Positions 20,792 through 32,004 of a stretch of DNA of 64,000 bases are shown piece by piece. Under the pieces are notes generated by a model. That model had not been told where the DNA came from. It saw only the letters and a program-made list of their open reading frames with translations, and did no database searches. Made by a program: the position numbers and the translations under genes. This stretch comes from Cornus controversa (Eukaryota > Streptophyta > Magnoliopsida > Cornales > Cornaceae). Each line of letters opens with the position of its first letter. Position 1 is the stretch's first letter. The DNA lies in NCBI GenBank assembly GCA_026545225.1, contig CM048846.1, positions 19,758,501 to 19,822,500 of the forward strand. Direction: 5' to 3'.

Positions 20792-22394
20792 GATTTGATA
20801 TGCATATATATGCATTGTTTATTTTTTTTTATGTATTTATTTATTTCTACATTATCTTGTTTCTTATAATTAAGAAGTTAGTTATTTTTACTTTTCTATA
20901 AATTATTGTATTAGGACTTTGTATTAGGGGTCCTCGACCAACACAATTTTCATTCAATTTAATTTTCTTTACAATCATTCATCTTTCCGGTATCTTTACT
21001 ATTTATGTATATTTCCATTCAACATGATTTATCTCTCACGTAATTTATCTTTCAATACAATTTCAATTACCTTTAATTTCAGTATCTTTAATTTTCTGTA
21101 CTTTCCTTTTCTGCACTTTTTAATTACTTTGTCAATTTACTTTCCTTGCGCATTTAAATTCTAGTCTTTTAATTCAATCATCTTTCCTTTCAATTCAATG
21201 TTATTTTTATTGCAATTTTTTTAGAAGTTCTCTTCATTGAGGCAAGAAAAAAAAATCTTTTGGGAGTTTGGTACTCTCTCTTCCTAAAATAATCGTCTGA
21301 TCGTACATGGTTCTCAAAGGAGATACTTTGTTCGACTAATCAACAATCTTTTTGAGCCGATTGAACGGCTCTAGCATGTCCGCAACACAGGCTGATGATA
21401 ATCGACTTGCTCGATCGATTTAGTATAGGCTAATTTAAATCGAGCAGCCCAGCCGATTTATTAATCGAATACAATGAAAATGAAAAAACCTCAAGCTTTC
21501 TCTCTCCTCCCCTCTCAAGAACCACATGCACTACTCCAAGTCCAGAAGACCAAAAATGCCTCTCCCTTTCCTACCCCAACTCGACAAACCACCCCTCCCT
21601 GTCTTTCAATGTAGACACATCGAACACCTTCAGAAGTCCAAATGAAACCCGGCCAGATGAATTTTGAACAAAAATATGACTAGTTTTACTTTTTATTGAC
21701 TAAAAAAAATACACAAAAAATTAAGTAAAACCTTCAAAAGTCTCCCATGGATAAATAATTCTGACTTTGTTTCGATAGAAGAAAACAACATGTTTCTACA
21801 GAATATTCTATTCACCATTTGTTTGGCCTTTAAAATTTTTTATAGTGAAAGCGCAGGCATGCCAGGAACTTTGTCAATTCCAATTAAAGATCCAAACTAG
21901 ATTCCAGTTGAAAAGTGAGGATCAAGCGATTGTGTGAAGGTTTGAAATGACCACCTTTAGGATTCTTTCTTGCCTTTGGAATGAAGGATTTCAAAATTGT
22001 AAATGGAAGGAAGATTGGGCTACTGAAAGCGAGTAAATGAATTGAAATGCATGACTGAATTGAAGAGAATGAAAGTGAAGGACTTGAAAGTAAAAGGCTG
22101 GAAAGTAAATTTTTGGAATTTAACTTGCATTAATGAAAGGAATTGAAGTACATTACAGAAATGAAAGATAACTTTGTAAAGAAATTTTAACAAAACATAA
22201 TATATATATATATATATAATCGAAAGTGCAGAACCTTGGATTAAAATGTATTGAAAGACATTGTTGGAATGTAAAAGATAATCAAAGTGCATGACTTTAA
22301 AGTGAAATTGAATTGAAATGTGTTGTTGTTGTGTGTGTTGTAGAGGGTTTGCAAGTGAGGACTAAGTGGCCTATTATTAGAGCTTTTTGATGGC

Positions 22395-22925
22395 AGTTAC
22401 TGACAGAAGTTTCCACTGGCAGTTATTACTTTTCACATGAATGAATCAATTTTCACCACCTGCCCCATACTCTCCTCGACCTTCTGGACATGTTTACATA
22501 TTTAACATAACGTTCTCGTATGTGTTGTAGCTTCAAATCAGTAGTTGTGGGTGACAGTTCCATTGGCAGGTGCAACTTTTCACATATTAATGACTAGAGT
22601 CACCTGTCCCATGTTCTCCTTGAGCTTCTGATAGTACTTATATGCTTGAGACAATGTTCTTCCACTTTATAGAGCAGTTATGATTGTAACTTCCGTTGTA
22701 ATGTCCCATGCGTCCTTCTAATGGAATAATGCCATGTGACCCACGTTTCCCTTGTTATCCTCAACTTATTACCCATGTTTGAGCCATGTTCCAAACTTCT
22801 TGCTACTTTTTAGCGTAATGATAGATGCATCTTCCACTGAAAATTCTCATGTGTCCTTCCAAAGGAATGTTACCACGTGTCCCACATTTTTAAGCCATTT
22901 CTTTAGTTGAACTAACTCTTCCTTA
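22395..22925. repeat. Degenerate repeats with CACCTG(C/T)CCCAT and ATGTGTCC motifs
   Basis: ACTTTTCACAT ... CACCTGCCCCAT(A)CTCTCCT and its diverged repeat occur at about 22428 and 22568. A second motif pair (CATGCGTCCTTCTAATGGAAT / CATGTGTCCTTCCAAAGGAAT) occurs at about 22708 and 22849. The copies are old. Confidence 0.5.
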
Positions 22926-23681
22926 ATTGTAGCTAAGGACTACTCCTCAACCAACTTGTTTAGATTGTGCCACGTGTACTTCTAACCTTATTTTGAATCA
23001 GTCAACTTGCAACGTTTCATCCCCCATTGGTCATTCGCATGCTGAAAATTCTAGAGGATAGCAACTTCCAAGGAAAGTATGTTGGCAGTATAGTTTTCCA
23101 CCGAAAATTGGCAGCGATAGTCTTCTGTTGGTAAGTGGGTGACAATTTGGGTATAAGCACCATCCACTTCGGCTTGCCCAATTTTTCCTATTAAAATCAT
23201 TAACTTTTTAATAATCAAATTAAGCTTGAAGAAGAGAATTCACATACCCTTATGTTCAATTTTGTTCTTGGAATCAACAGATAATGAACCCATGATGGTT
23301 TTTTTACACCAAAGTTGTAGATTGACAGAGGGTTCTTGCACATAAAATGTTGTAGAATCTAATGGACAACCATAAAAGAAGTGAAGAAAATGTTTTGTGA
23401 AAGGAATTTATAAATTGAGATGATGGTTATGGGTTTAGGTTGTGGCTCTGGTGGAGTTATGGAGTTGGGGAAAAATTGAAGGTTTTTTGAAACAATGTGA
23501 AACAAAGGGTAGACGAAATTCTAGAGAGAGACTGAATAAATTTGACGGTAAAAGTGTAAGGATATATATATTTACACACGAAACATTTCTTTTTCTATCT
23601 TTCATGTGGTGTGTCTCACCACTACCTATTTTTCCCCTATGGACCCACAAATGTTGTCCCACATCACTATGTTTTTTTTCT

Positions 23682-23893
23682 CTATTTTGTCTCCTTAAGT
23701 GTTCGAGTGTATGTGCATTCAGGGTGCGAGAAGAATCATATTCCTTTGAGTACATCACTAAAAGACTGTTTATGAAATGTTAAGGTGATTGCTAGGATTT
23801 AAGGGAGGACACTCCTGCAGAATTGGAATTGAAATTAAAATTGGAATTGCCTTTGTAACAACGATTTAAGGATTTAAATATTCGTTGACCAGT
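23682..23893 (+). repeat. Left flank of ERF segment B, duplicated at 4262-4440
   Basis: The block runs up to the point where segment B begins its shared TA run and ATTTCATTTGTATTAGATTG. Its diverged partner lies at 4262-4440 in the same orientation. Confidence 0.6.
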
Positions 23894-24630
23894 CAATATA
23901 TATATATATTTCATTTGTATTAGATTGAGGTGTAAAAGGGGAGAGAAGTGTTGGTGAATTTTAGTTGCTGATGGCGAGAAAAGGATAGAAACAGAAGAGA
24001 AGAGAAGAGAAGAGAGCTACGTACATGCCAAAGAGAGATCAGTTGATGTGATTGGTTAAAAATTATTCAGCCACGTCAATTTGGTCTCCATCATTGAGAG
24101 CTTAATTATTCATTAAGTGATTCATCTTTGACTAATATGATATCTTGGTCTTTTACCCTTGAAATTTTGAATAAGTGGCAGCCTTTATTTAATGCTCGTG
24201 GGTTCCATAATAACGCCAAAAGAGCTAGAACCTTGTTTCCAGCAGCTTGGACAATTATCAGTCACATCACATCCTAAAACATATCTCTAAATCTAGTAAA
24301 ATTGCTACACAAAGAAAAAAGAAGAAAAAATGGAAATTTTAAATCACTATTCCAAATATAAACCGTAATGATTTATTGGAGACTCGAACATGCATGAACA
24401 CACATAACTAAACCATCTACCAACGTGACAACTAAGTCATACCTTCTACAAACATGACACATATATTTTTTTCAAGCCACCCAAAGCCAGAATTGGTTTT
24501 GTAAAAAAAACCTGACTCACACACACAGCACACCTGGGCACATCACCACCACCTGGGCACACCACAGTAATGCTATGTTGTTATTGATTAATATGTTCCT
24601 ATATCTATCTTAATTCTTGATCCTATCCAT

Positions 24631-25308
24631 CTACAGTGATGGAAAATCCATTGTCATCCACTCTAGAAACCCCTCTTCTTCCATCATGTCCCAAAACCCA
24701 TCACTCTCTTCCTTGCTTGTCTCTGAAGTCTCACTCTTCATCTCCAACGAGTTGGGTCTGAGCTCGTCATTGTCTCCATACTGTGAGCTTTGTGGCATCT
24801 CTGTTTCGCTATTCTTCGCCTTCTCAATTGCATTGTTTTCTTGGTGTGGTTCTGAGTTTGGTTCGTCTGTGTAATCTGACAGTGGGAAGTTAAGCTTGGC
24901 TTTGGCTCCACGGAACTCAATGGACTTCCTGTCATAAGCCCTGGCCGCTTCCTCCGCCGTCTCGAACGTGCCTAGCCACACTCCTTTCGCTCGCCCAGGG
25001 TCTCGGATCTCCGCAGCCCACTTCCCCCACGGCCTCTGTCGTACTCCCCTGTACTTCTTCTTCTTCTCCTTCTGTTTCTTCTTTTCTTCATCATTTGGCC
25101 GGAGAAACTTGGTCCCACTTGTGAAGGTCTGGAGGGTTTCTAATAGCTGGGACCCATCACCATCACAGCCGAAGATCACGTGCTGCAGAGCCGAGACCAT
25201 GATGGAGTGTTCTTGGTCTCCGGTCAAATGAGAAGAGTAGAGATTTTCTGATTGAATTTGTCCCGGTTGGTGGTTCCCAGAGGATTTCTGAACTTCCATG
25301 TGGTTCAT
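24631..25308 (-). CDS. AP2/ERF transcription factor, group X type (ERF109/ABR1-like)
   Basis: This intact single-exon gene of 225 residues encodes a nuclear DNA-binding transcription factor. The AP2 domain spans residues about 86-143, from [19 protein letters not shown] to [11 protein letters not shown], with the Ala and Asp that mark ERF rather than DREB proteins. The N-terminal motif [12 protein letters not shown] (34-45) is shared with ERF109/ABR1-type group X ERFs. A basic run [12 protein letters not shown] (74-85) just before AP2 may be the nuclear signal. The C-terminus is acidic with aromatics ([14 protein letters not shown]), as in activation regions. One oddity: the domain reads AKGVWLG where the family has (A/K)RVWLG, so the Arg that contacts DNA in AtERF1 (R170) is Gly109. 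A TATA box lies 72 bp upstream. Known relatives respond to stress and wounding; the role here is inferred. Confidence 0.93.
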   Translation of the reverse strand: MNHMEVQKSSGNHQPGQIQSENLYSSHLTGDQEHSIMVSALQHVIFGCDGDGSQLLETLQTFTSGTKFLRPNDEEKKKQKEKKKKYRGVRQRPWGKWAAEIRDPGRAKGVWLGTFETAEEAARAYDRKSIEFRGAKAKLNFPLSDYTDEPNSEPHQENNAIEKAKNSETEMPQSSQYGDNDELRPNSLEMKSETSETSKEESDGFWDMMEEEGFLEWMTMDFPSL

Positions 25309-25379
25309 TTTGAAGAAGAAGAAGAAGAAATTCTGCTAGAAAAAACTGCATGGGCCGCCTAGGATGGAATGTGGATGGT

Positions 25380-25390
25380 CTATATATATG
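25380..25390 (-). promoter_or_regulatory. TATA box of ERF gene B
   Basis: CATATATATAGACC on the minus strand lies 72 bp upstream of the start codon, implying a transcription start near 25350-25355 and a 5' leader of about 45 nt. Copy A has lost this region. Confidence 0.6.
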
Positions 25391-25544
25391 TTGAGGTAGT
25401 CCACGTGGCATCCAGCTGTAAACAGTTAAACACGGTGTGCCTAACAAGTGAATGGTTAGATTTCTTTTTGCTGGCCAGGTGGGTTTGTTTGGATAGAGAG
25501 GCTTGGAAGTGACCTTGACTTCAGCTCTGATGGTGACGGACGGA

Positions 25545-25584
25545 GAGTCAGCGCCAGGTAAGAAGCAGAGTGACGACGTCACTG
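25545..25584 (-). promoter_or_regulatory. Conserved ERF upstream block with paired TGACG cores (copy B)
   Basis: AGTCAGCGCCAGGTAAGAAG is followed by TGACGACGTCAC at 25571-25582, which offers a TGACG core on each strand. The block lies about 240-275 bp upstream of the start codon and is shared with copy A. A W-box-like TTGACT sits at 25515-25520. Conservation between duplicates together with known TGA-bZIP and WRKY cores suggests stress control; no direct evidence of binding is available. Confidence 0.5.
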
Positions 25585-25706
25585 ATTATGTTATGAAGGC
25601 TCGATTTGGGCCTTTTGTCCCTTCGTGCATGTGTGGGACCAAAAAATTCACTCGGTTTGACAGTTCGATTATTTAATTCATCTTAAATACGGAGTAACAG
25701 AGTTCT

Positions 25707-26009
25707 TTTAAAATATGATTTTTAAAGTCATTTGGAAGGTGAGAAACTTAACACTTGAAAGTAAAACTATGACTTTTAAACTCACTTAAAAATTTTTGTA
25801 TTTATATATATTTGTTACATAATTTTTTTTTAAAAAAAAAACTCTATATAAAAATCCAAGAAAATAACCTTCAATTCCCAACACAGTTTGTCTTCAACAG
25901 CAAATATATATAAATACAAAATTTTTTAAGTGAGTTTAAAAGTCATAGTTTTAGTTTCAACTGTTAAGTTTCTCACCTTCCAAATGACTTTAAAAATCAT
26001 ATTTTAAAG
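25707..26009. mobile_element. Fold-back element with near-perfect 108-bp arms
   Basis: Bases 25707-25814 are the inverted repeat of 25901-26009 with only about three to four differences, separated by an 86-bp AT-rich loop. Arms contain AAAGTCATTTGGAAGGTGAG and AACTATGACTTTTAAACTCA. Its transcript would fold into one long hairpin. It lies about 400 bp upstream of ERF gene B. A MITE origin is likely. No clear target duplication was seen and its superfamily is unknown. Confidence 0.85.
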
Positions 26010-26019
26010 TATTTTTTTG

Positions 26020-27584
26020 TGGACAAATTGTCTTGTAAATTTTTTTAATATTTATCCAATAAAGAATTGAGTTTGAAAAGTATATATATAGAGCTAAGGT
26101 TAAGGAAAGAAGGTACATAGAAAAGAGAGAAAAGTGAGTAGAAAGAGAGAGTGTGTAACCAAAGTATTGAAGTAAAAAAAATTATTTTTCGTCTGTAAAC
26201 GTAGACAATTTGTCAATTTTTCTATTTTTTTTATTTGCTATTAGTGTGTGTGCAATTCTAACAATTGGTATTAGAGCTATATTGACAACTATTACAGATG
26301 AAAAATACGTGGTCAAAAAGTTTGATAGAAGAATAAACTTCAGTCTTAGGCAAGTTGGAATGTGGAATTTACTGATTAATTCAACATGGTCTCAGAGAGG
26401 CTTTGGGCTTGAAACCAAAAAAGTTGGAAGATGAATAGTGGGGGAAAATCAACTCGAAGGCAATGAGTGTTATTCGATTGACGTTGGCAGATGATGTTGT
26501 GTATGATGTGATAAAAGAAGTTTCATCAACAGATATGTGGAAGAAACTAAAGAATTTGTATATGGGAAAGAATCTCACCAGCCGGTTAGTCTTGAAGTAA
26601 AAATTGTAGAGAAAGGAAAGGGTAAATTTGCAAGAACATTTTGGTGAGTTCAAAAAGATTATTTGTGATTTATCTAATATTGATATCAAGTTGAGTGATA
26701 AAGATAAAATAATTATTTTGTTGACATCGATTCTATAAACATTTATTCAATACTTTGCTTTATGAAAGAGATACCATCTCAGTAAAGCAAGTTAAAAGTT
26801 CTTTGTTCTCTCATGAAAAGTTGAGAGATGAAGAGAGTCACAATGATTAAGCTCAAGCTCTTGTTTCTCAAGAGAAGAAGAGGTTTGGAGCTTTAAGAAG
26901 ATTTTTGTCTTTGTCAGAGAAAAGATGATACAAGTGTGAAAAAAATGGGCATATTCAATGGTATTGTCTAAAAAAGAAGAAAAGTCATCTGCTGCTATTG
27001 TTGTGTCTGAGGCTACGAAAGAAGAGAGTGATGCCGATGAAACATCATCAATTGTTGATAACAAGGGAGTGTCTAAATACTGGATACTTGATTCTACTTG
27101 TTCCTTTCATGAGTGTCCAATCAAGAATGGTAAGAGAAGGAAGAAGTCTTGGCAATTGCAAGAACACCAACCTTTATTCCAAAAGTAAGAAAAATTTAAT
27201 TTAGTGATGTGAGAATAGATTCCAAGTTCGACTATTTGAACTTATAGTTTGCTCGCAATAGGTGGATGCAATGGAATGACGAAGAACGATAAGAAGAAAT
27301 AAGATTTTTTTGTTAAAGATGGAGCTATGAAGGAGTGTGTGAAGATGAAATTTAAGCAAATGTGGAGATTGTTGAGAATTGTGACTCATATTCTTGGGTT
27401 TCTATATAAATTTTTTTTTTAAATATGTAATTTTTTAGAGAACAAGTTATCTTGGGCTCTAAGGAATCGTAATCCTTAATTGTCGAACATGTACTTTATT
27501 TGTCGAGCCACATAAATCTCGTGTTGTTTGAGTGTGTGTTTTTTAGTTCTTTTATTTGTCAATAGTGTGTGTGCAATCCTAACA
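26020..27584 (+). mobile_element. Ty1-copia fossil, short
   Basis: A 5' LTR tail ends in GTGTGTGCAATTCTAACA at 26263 and is followed by the Met-tRNA-type primer site TTGGTATTAGAGC. Gag-like sequence follows (KYVVKKFDRRINFSLRQVGM, W at a typical spacing). A piece near 27075 reads YWILDSTCSFHECP, the copia protease/Gag boundary motif (WILDSGCSFHMxP). A purine tract GTGGAGAT precedes the 3' LTR at 27370-27584, which ends GTGTGTGCAATCCTAACA. The element is broken, with reverse transcriptase and integrase not represented. Confidence 0.8.
27370..27584 (+). repeat. 3' LTR of the copia fossil (215 bp)
   Basis: It begins TGTTGAGAATTGTGACTC just after a purine tract and ends GCAATCCTAACA. The end matches the 5' LTR end at 26263, with AATTCTAACA there. 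Confidence 0.75.
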
Positions 27585-29234
27585 TGTTGTTCCTGAATAG
27601 ATATGACAACCTAATGGATTTGCACTCTGTGCTCTATTTTGATGTCGTTACCATCATTTGCCATCAGACTAGAGTAGAATGAAGGTTCTGATATCGTCTA
27701 ACGAAATGAAAGCTCAAAGATATATCTCACAATGAGATAATAACATAACAAAACACAAAATAGTTACACTTATGTTTTTTTTGGGTCAGTTCTTCATTTC
27801 AACGTGTCTTTCTCTTCAAGCTTACACCTTTCTATATAAATTACAACGTGGCAAAACAATAAATGTATGGGATGTTATAAATATAAAAGAAATATGAGAT
27901 TAGAGAGGTAGAGAGAGATATAGAACAATTAGAGAATTGAGAAAGAGAGCAAATGTTACTTAGTTTTCAAAGTACATCAGTACTAACATGCCTCATATAT
28001 TTATACACATTTTTACCGCCTCTCAATTTCGGCGCCTGCATTTGTATTACATCACCAAGCATATTATACAAATGCACCTCACTTAACCAATCACACTCAT
28101 GCACATTCCGTCATCCCACTAATTAGAAATTGATACATCATTCCACCAATCCAAAGCCTCCAAGTCAATACTAATTAACCGACTTCAATTACCATATCTC
28201 GGCACTAGGACAAACTTGGCATTTAATAGATTAATTAGATAATTGAGTGGACCCCATTTATGCAACATTCCCTCTTTTTCTGCAACAGAAGGTTGGACCG
28301 GTCCAAGGAATAGGTTGGACTGGTCTATGTTTCTGCTCTATAGAAATTTGTCCTGCGGAGTTCTGTTTCAACCCGGATTTGACCCTGAATTTTTCAAAAA
28401 TGCCGGGACCTGTTTCCTCTTAGTTTTCAACTTGTTTTTCAAAGAAAATTAGAGTTTTTAATCTGTATAAAAATCTCATATGATTTCTCTCTTAGTGTAC
28501 TTTCACAGAACTTTTAATATACATTAAACTGAAAATTTCTAGAAAGAGAAAACATTGAGATTTTTTTTTAGCAAAATTTTTTTTCCTTAATTCTTTGTAT
28601 ATATTTTTATGACCACACACATATTCATTGAGTGATTTAGAGTGTATCTATTTGCTTGATCAATTGTTTGAAGACTGTATTGAAGATTTCTTCATGATCA
28701 AGTTACTAGATTGGTTTCTTCTACAACTATTTGTTAGTGAGGAAGGAGAAGAAGATCAAGGTACGAAGGGGACAAAATACTTGTTGAGTGTTCGTGTTCT
28801 TCCAGTTACCCTTTTGAGAGGATTTTGACGTTAGTTGGGAATCTGCAATAGTCGGACAAGGTAGTCGCAATTGTAAGCCTGAGGTATTCTACATCAAAGT
28901 TCTTGTTAGATTGGAGTGCGTGCGAGTTTGAGTCAGAGTCTATTGTACTTTCCTTCGACGATAGTGGCTTTGCTTCTCTGGGACTACAAAGCCTCACTTG
29001 TAGTTTTTCTCGATCTTGATTTTTCATGTATATCTGGTACATTTTTTATTTTACTACACTTTATTTTATTTACTTATTTTGCAGGATTGCTTAAATTTTA
29101 ATTGAAATTAAAATTGGATAATCTGAACAATTAAGTAAAAATTGAGTAAACCTAATTACCCCCTTTAGATTTTAAATCTAACTTTCATAACCGCTTCCGT
29201 ACCACACAATTCAGATTTGGTTCTTCATTTTGGA
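27585..29234. other. Unassigned stretch, possibly old LTR sequence
   Basis: Near 27680 the minus strand reads GACGATATCAGAACC after CATTTCGTTA, which resembles an LTR end plus a Met-tRNA primer site, so a minus-strand copia LTR may cover about 27700-28200. The remainder, including an open frame at 28628-28828, shows no recognisable domain. Sequence similarity to the neighbouring gypsy pol begins at about 29235. Confidence 0.35.
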
Positions 29235-30789
29235 TTAATGCTCTTGCTTGATCTGGGTTGGCCTCGATCCCTGTTCTACTCACAATGTGGCCCAGGAATT
29301 AGCCTGATTACACTCCAAAAGAGCACTTCGATGGATTTAATCTTATGTTATAAAGACTGAGGGTATAAAAAATTTCTTGTAAGTTTAGTAAATGATCCTA
29401 TTTCTTCAGGCTCTTGACCACCATATCAACAACGTATGCTTCTATCATTTTAGCCAATTTGTTTTTAAAAAATTTATTGACCAAATGCTGATATGTCAGT
29501 CCTACATTCTTTAACCAGAATGACATGACTCTATAACCATAGGTTCCTTTTTCTGTGATGAATGAGAGCTTCTCCTTATTGTTCAAATTTATGGGGATTT
29601 GGTTATAGCGTGAACATGCATCAAAGAGGTCAATCTTTCATAACCTGTTGTGGCATCAACCATCTAATTTGTCTTCAGGAGTAGGTAACTGTTCTTCGGG
29701 CAGGCTTTGTTCAAGTTAGTGAAGTGTATACAAACCCACCACTTTCTGTTATTCTTCTGAACTACCACCACATTGGATATCGAGTCCGGGTAGTGAACTT
29801 TCGGGATGGATCTTGCTTCCATGAGCTTTTGAACTTCTTTAGCAATAAATTTTTTCCCTTGCAAATGCAAACCTTCTCTGCTTCTATTTCATGAGAGGAT
29901 AGTTCGGGTCAACATTGAGATTGTGACAAGCTATGTGAGGGCTGATACCTAGCGTATCCTAGTGGCTTTATACAAAAACATCTAAATTCTTTTGGAGTAG
30001 TTGCATGAACTCTCACTTCTCTAATTTTGACTGTAATGATCCAATCTAGGTATTCAATATTCATCACTAGGATCGATCTAAACTAATTCTAGTGGCTCAA
30101 TGAAGTTTCGCTATCACACATTCTCTCTTACTGCTTTTGAGAGTCATTGTTGTAGTTGTTATTAGATGACTCTTCTCTCTTTTGATCTTCGTTTGCTTTA
30201 TACTTTTCCTTCAGGGCTATAGCGTGACACTCCTTTGTTGACACCTCATCTCTTATTATGTCAATTGTAGATTTCCACTGTTGGGACCAGTGCACCTCAT
30301 CACTTTATGGAGGTTTGATGGTACCCGTGCATCATGTGGATCTATCATCTTCCTATCATAACATTGTAAGAAGAGTCAACTTCCACCACGACAAAGGTCT
30401 CTTTCAAGATTCTTCTGGTTGCAGTAATTGATAGATCTATCGTCTCGATCGGTATGACTCATTTTCCATCAAACCCAACAAGTGGGCTTCTGGCCACTTT
30501 GATCTAATTTGAATCTAGATTTAACTGCTCAAATGTGTTATAGGCCACAATGTATGTACTAGAACCAACATCTACCAACACCCTTTTGACTGTGCAATTT
30601 GATATCAATAGGCTAATTATTAGAGGATCTTCGTGTGGTACTTGCACTCTTTGTACGTTTTCGTTACTAAAGATAATCTACACCTATGTCCTCCTGTTTC
30701 TGATGGAGTTTACTTTTTATATCCTTTGTAACTTCTATGCCCGACGTAGCTGTGATCTTCTTATGACTTAATTTAGCTATCCTTCATGG
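29235..30789 (-). mobile_element. Tat-type Ty3-gypsy fossil, pol part (split by copia)
   Basis: The minus strand shows gypsy reverse transcriptase motifs: VHYPDSISNVVVVQKNNRKW, a (V/I)CI(H/D)FT(N/D)LNKACPK stretch, TYGYRVMSFWLKN, a YVVDMVVKS active-site region and FLGHIVSRTGIEANP further on. All are typical of plant Tat/gypsy pol. The sequence stops exactly at the copia target duplication CATGG and resumes at 51412, where gag lies on the same strand. The fossil is broken in many places. Confidence 0.8.
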
Positions 30790-30982
30790 TGTTAATTTAT
30801 ATTAGTATATTATATTTTATATTTATCCTTTTCTGCATCCAATTAAGATTCCTCTGATGTATAGGATAACTTGCTCCCCACTCTTTCCTTCTCCTATATA
30901 TATGATCTCCCTGTATATTATTTGACATACCATTTATTAATATAATTCAGAGATATTCTCTCTTCTCTTCTTATTTTTAACA
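30790..30982 (+). repeat. 5' LTR of the copia fossil
   Basis: It matches 51220-51406 closely, including TAGGATAACTTGCTCCCCAC and GAGATATTCTCTCTTCTCTT. It contains a TATATATATG TATA-like box. Confidence 0.93.
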
Positions 30983-31139
30983 TGGTATCAGAGTAAGTGT
31001 TTTAAATTTTTTTTTGCGTAATTGTTCTCATCAATCAAAGAGAACTCTTTTCTATTTGGTGCCGAAACTCAATCTTCTGGAACCTATTTTTATCTTCCGA
31101 ATATATCAGATCAAAACCCTCGAAGAAAAAAAAAATAGC

Positions 31140-31330
31140 CAGAACAGTGCCACGTCATTGCTGACTGATCTGACACATCATCGTCCTGGACTGCCACGTC
31201 AGATTTCTATGTTGCATTGATTGCCACATCAACTCTCTGTACTATGTGGACTGCCACGTCAACACTTTGTCTACCTCGTGGATTACCACGTCAAGTTTCT
31301 GTGCCACGTGGATTGCCACGTCATCAACTG
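31140..31330 (+). repeat. Repeated TGCCACGTCA boxes in the copia leader
   Basis: TGCCACGTCA or a one-base variant (TGCCACATCA, TACCACGTCA) occurs at about seven places, spaced mostly 30-35 bp, most of them preceded by GGA(C/T) or GAT. The ACGTCA core is a classic plant bZIP site. The array is between the primer site and the residual gag. Confidence 0.7.
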
Positions 31331-31414
31331 GAAAAAAAACTCTTAGGCCTACCTTGAGTAAAATTTCGTGTTAATTCCAATTTTTCAGTCGGTTTTGTCA
31401 TTTGGGCTTTCTAA

Positions 31415-31975
31415 ATGGCTCAAAATGATCGAACTTTTTCACCACAAAATGAGATTTCATTCTGGGTCTTCACTTCACAGCTATTCTTCTTTTCGGCCTT
31501 CACTCAACAGATATTCTTTTTATTTGTCACAATGGTGGTAACAAACAGCGAGCACAGTCATTTCATCCCAAACCTAGTGAACGTTTTTGCAAATACTGTC
31601 ACAAATTAGGGCATACAATTGGGACAGACCGTAAGACAGGGCGCCTATTTTAGTTTTCTTCCTTACATCTACCTACCTCATCTGCCACAGTTACATCTAC
31701 ACAACGTAGTATACCTACTTTCGAGTTGTGGCATTCTCGTTTGGGTCATGCATCGGTATCTCGACTCAAAAGTCTCGCAACTAAGAGTTTGTTAGGATCA
31801 GTTAAAATCGATTCTTTTGATTGCATTTCTTATCAATTAGGCAAACGGCCTACTTTACCATTTAATAACAGTGAGTCATTTGCTTCTTCTCCTTTTGATC
31901 TTGTTTATTCTGATGTTTGGGGACCTTCTCCTGTAGCCACCATGGGTGGGGCATGATATTTTGTTATATTTCTGG
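31415..31975 (+). pseudogene. Copia Gag zinc knuckle and pre-integrase/integrase start, fossil
   Basis: Near 31583 the plus strand reads FCKYCHKLGHTI, a CX2CX4H zinc-knuckle-like stretch. Near 31726 LWHSRLGHAS is the GAG-pre-integrase motif. Near 31890 SSPFDLVYSDVWGPSP begins the integrase core. The stretch ends where a small LTR element has inserted. Confidence 0.8.
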
Positions 31976-32004
31976 ACGATTTTTCATGATTCACTTGGAT
32001 ATTT

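Larger units (their letters stand above)
20166..23681. other. Gene-free spacer between ERF segments A and B
   Basis: It holds an 80-bp tandem duplication (20632-20790), a long C/T/A-biased stretch of TTCAATTC/CATCTTTC-like motifs (about 20940-21250), a reverse-biased stretch of GAATTGAAAG-like motifs (about 22020-22320) and degenerate repeats at about 22395-22925. None of the open frames resembles a known protein. The motif-rich stretches may be parts of an old LTR element, but no LTR ends were found. Confidence 0.4.
23880..25680 (-). repeat. Duplicated ERF segment B
   Basis: It shares with segments A, C and D the TA run plus ATTTCATTTG, AGATTGAGG, GGACAATTATCA / CACATCACATCC, the ATGTTGTTATTGATTAATATG block just past the ERF stop codon, the ERF gene and the upstream GTCAGCGCCAGGTA block. 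It is the shortest and least interrupted version. Confidence 0.8.

Noticed and set aside
20940-22320. Possible large inverted repeat between the TTCAATTC-rich and GAATTGAAAG-rich stretches
   Set aside because: The two stretches share composition and short motifs but no collinear inverted alignment could be followed.
23435-23783. Overlapping frames of 107 and 113 codons on opposite strands
   Set aside because: No family resemblance; both cross the duplicated flank of segment B, whose partner at 4262 does not keep either frame.
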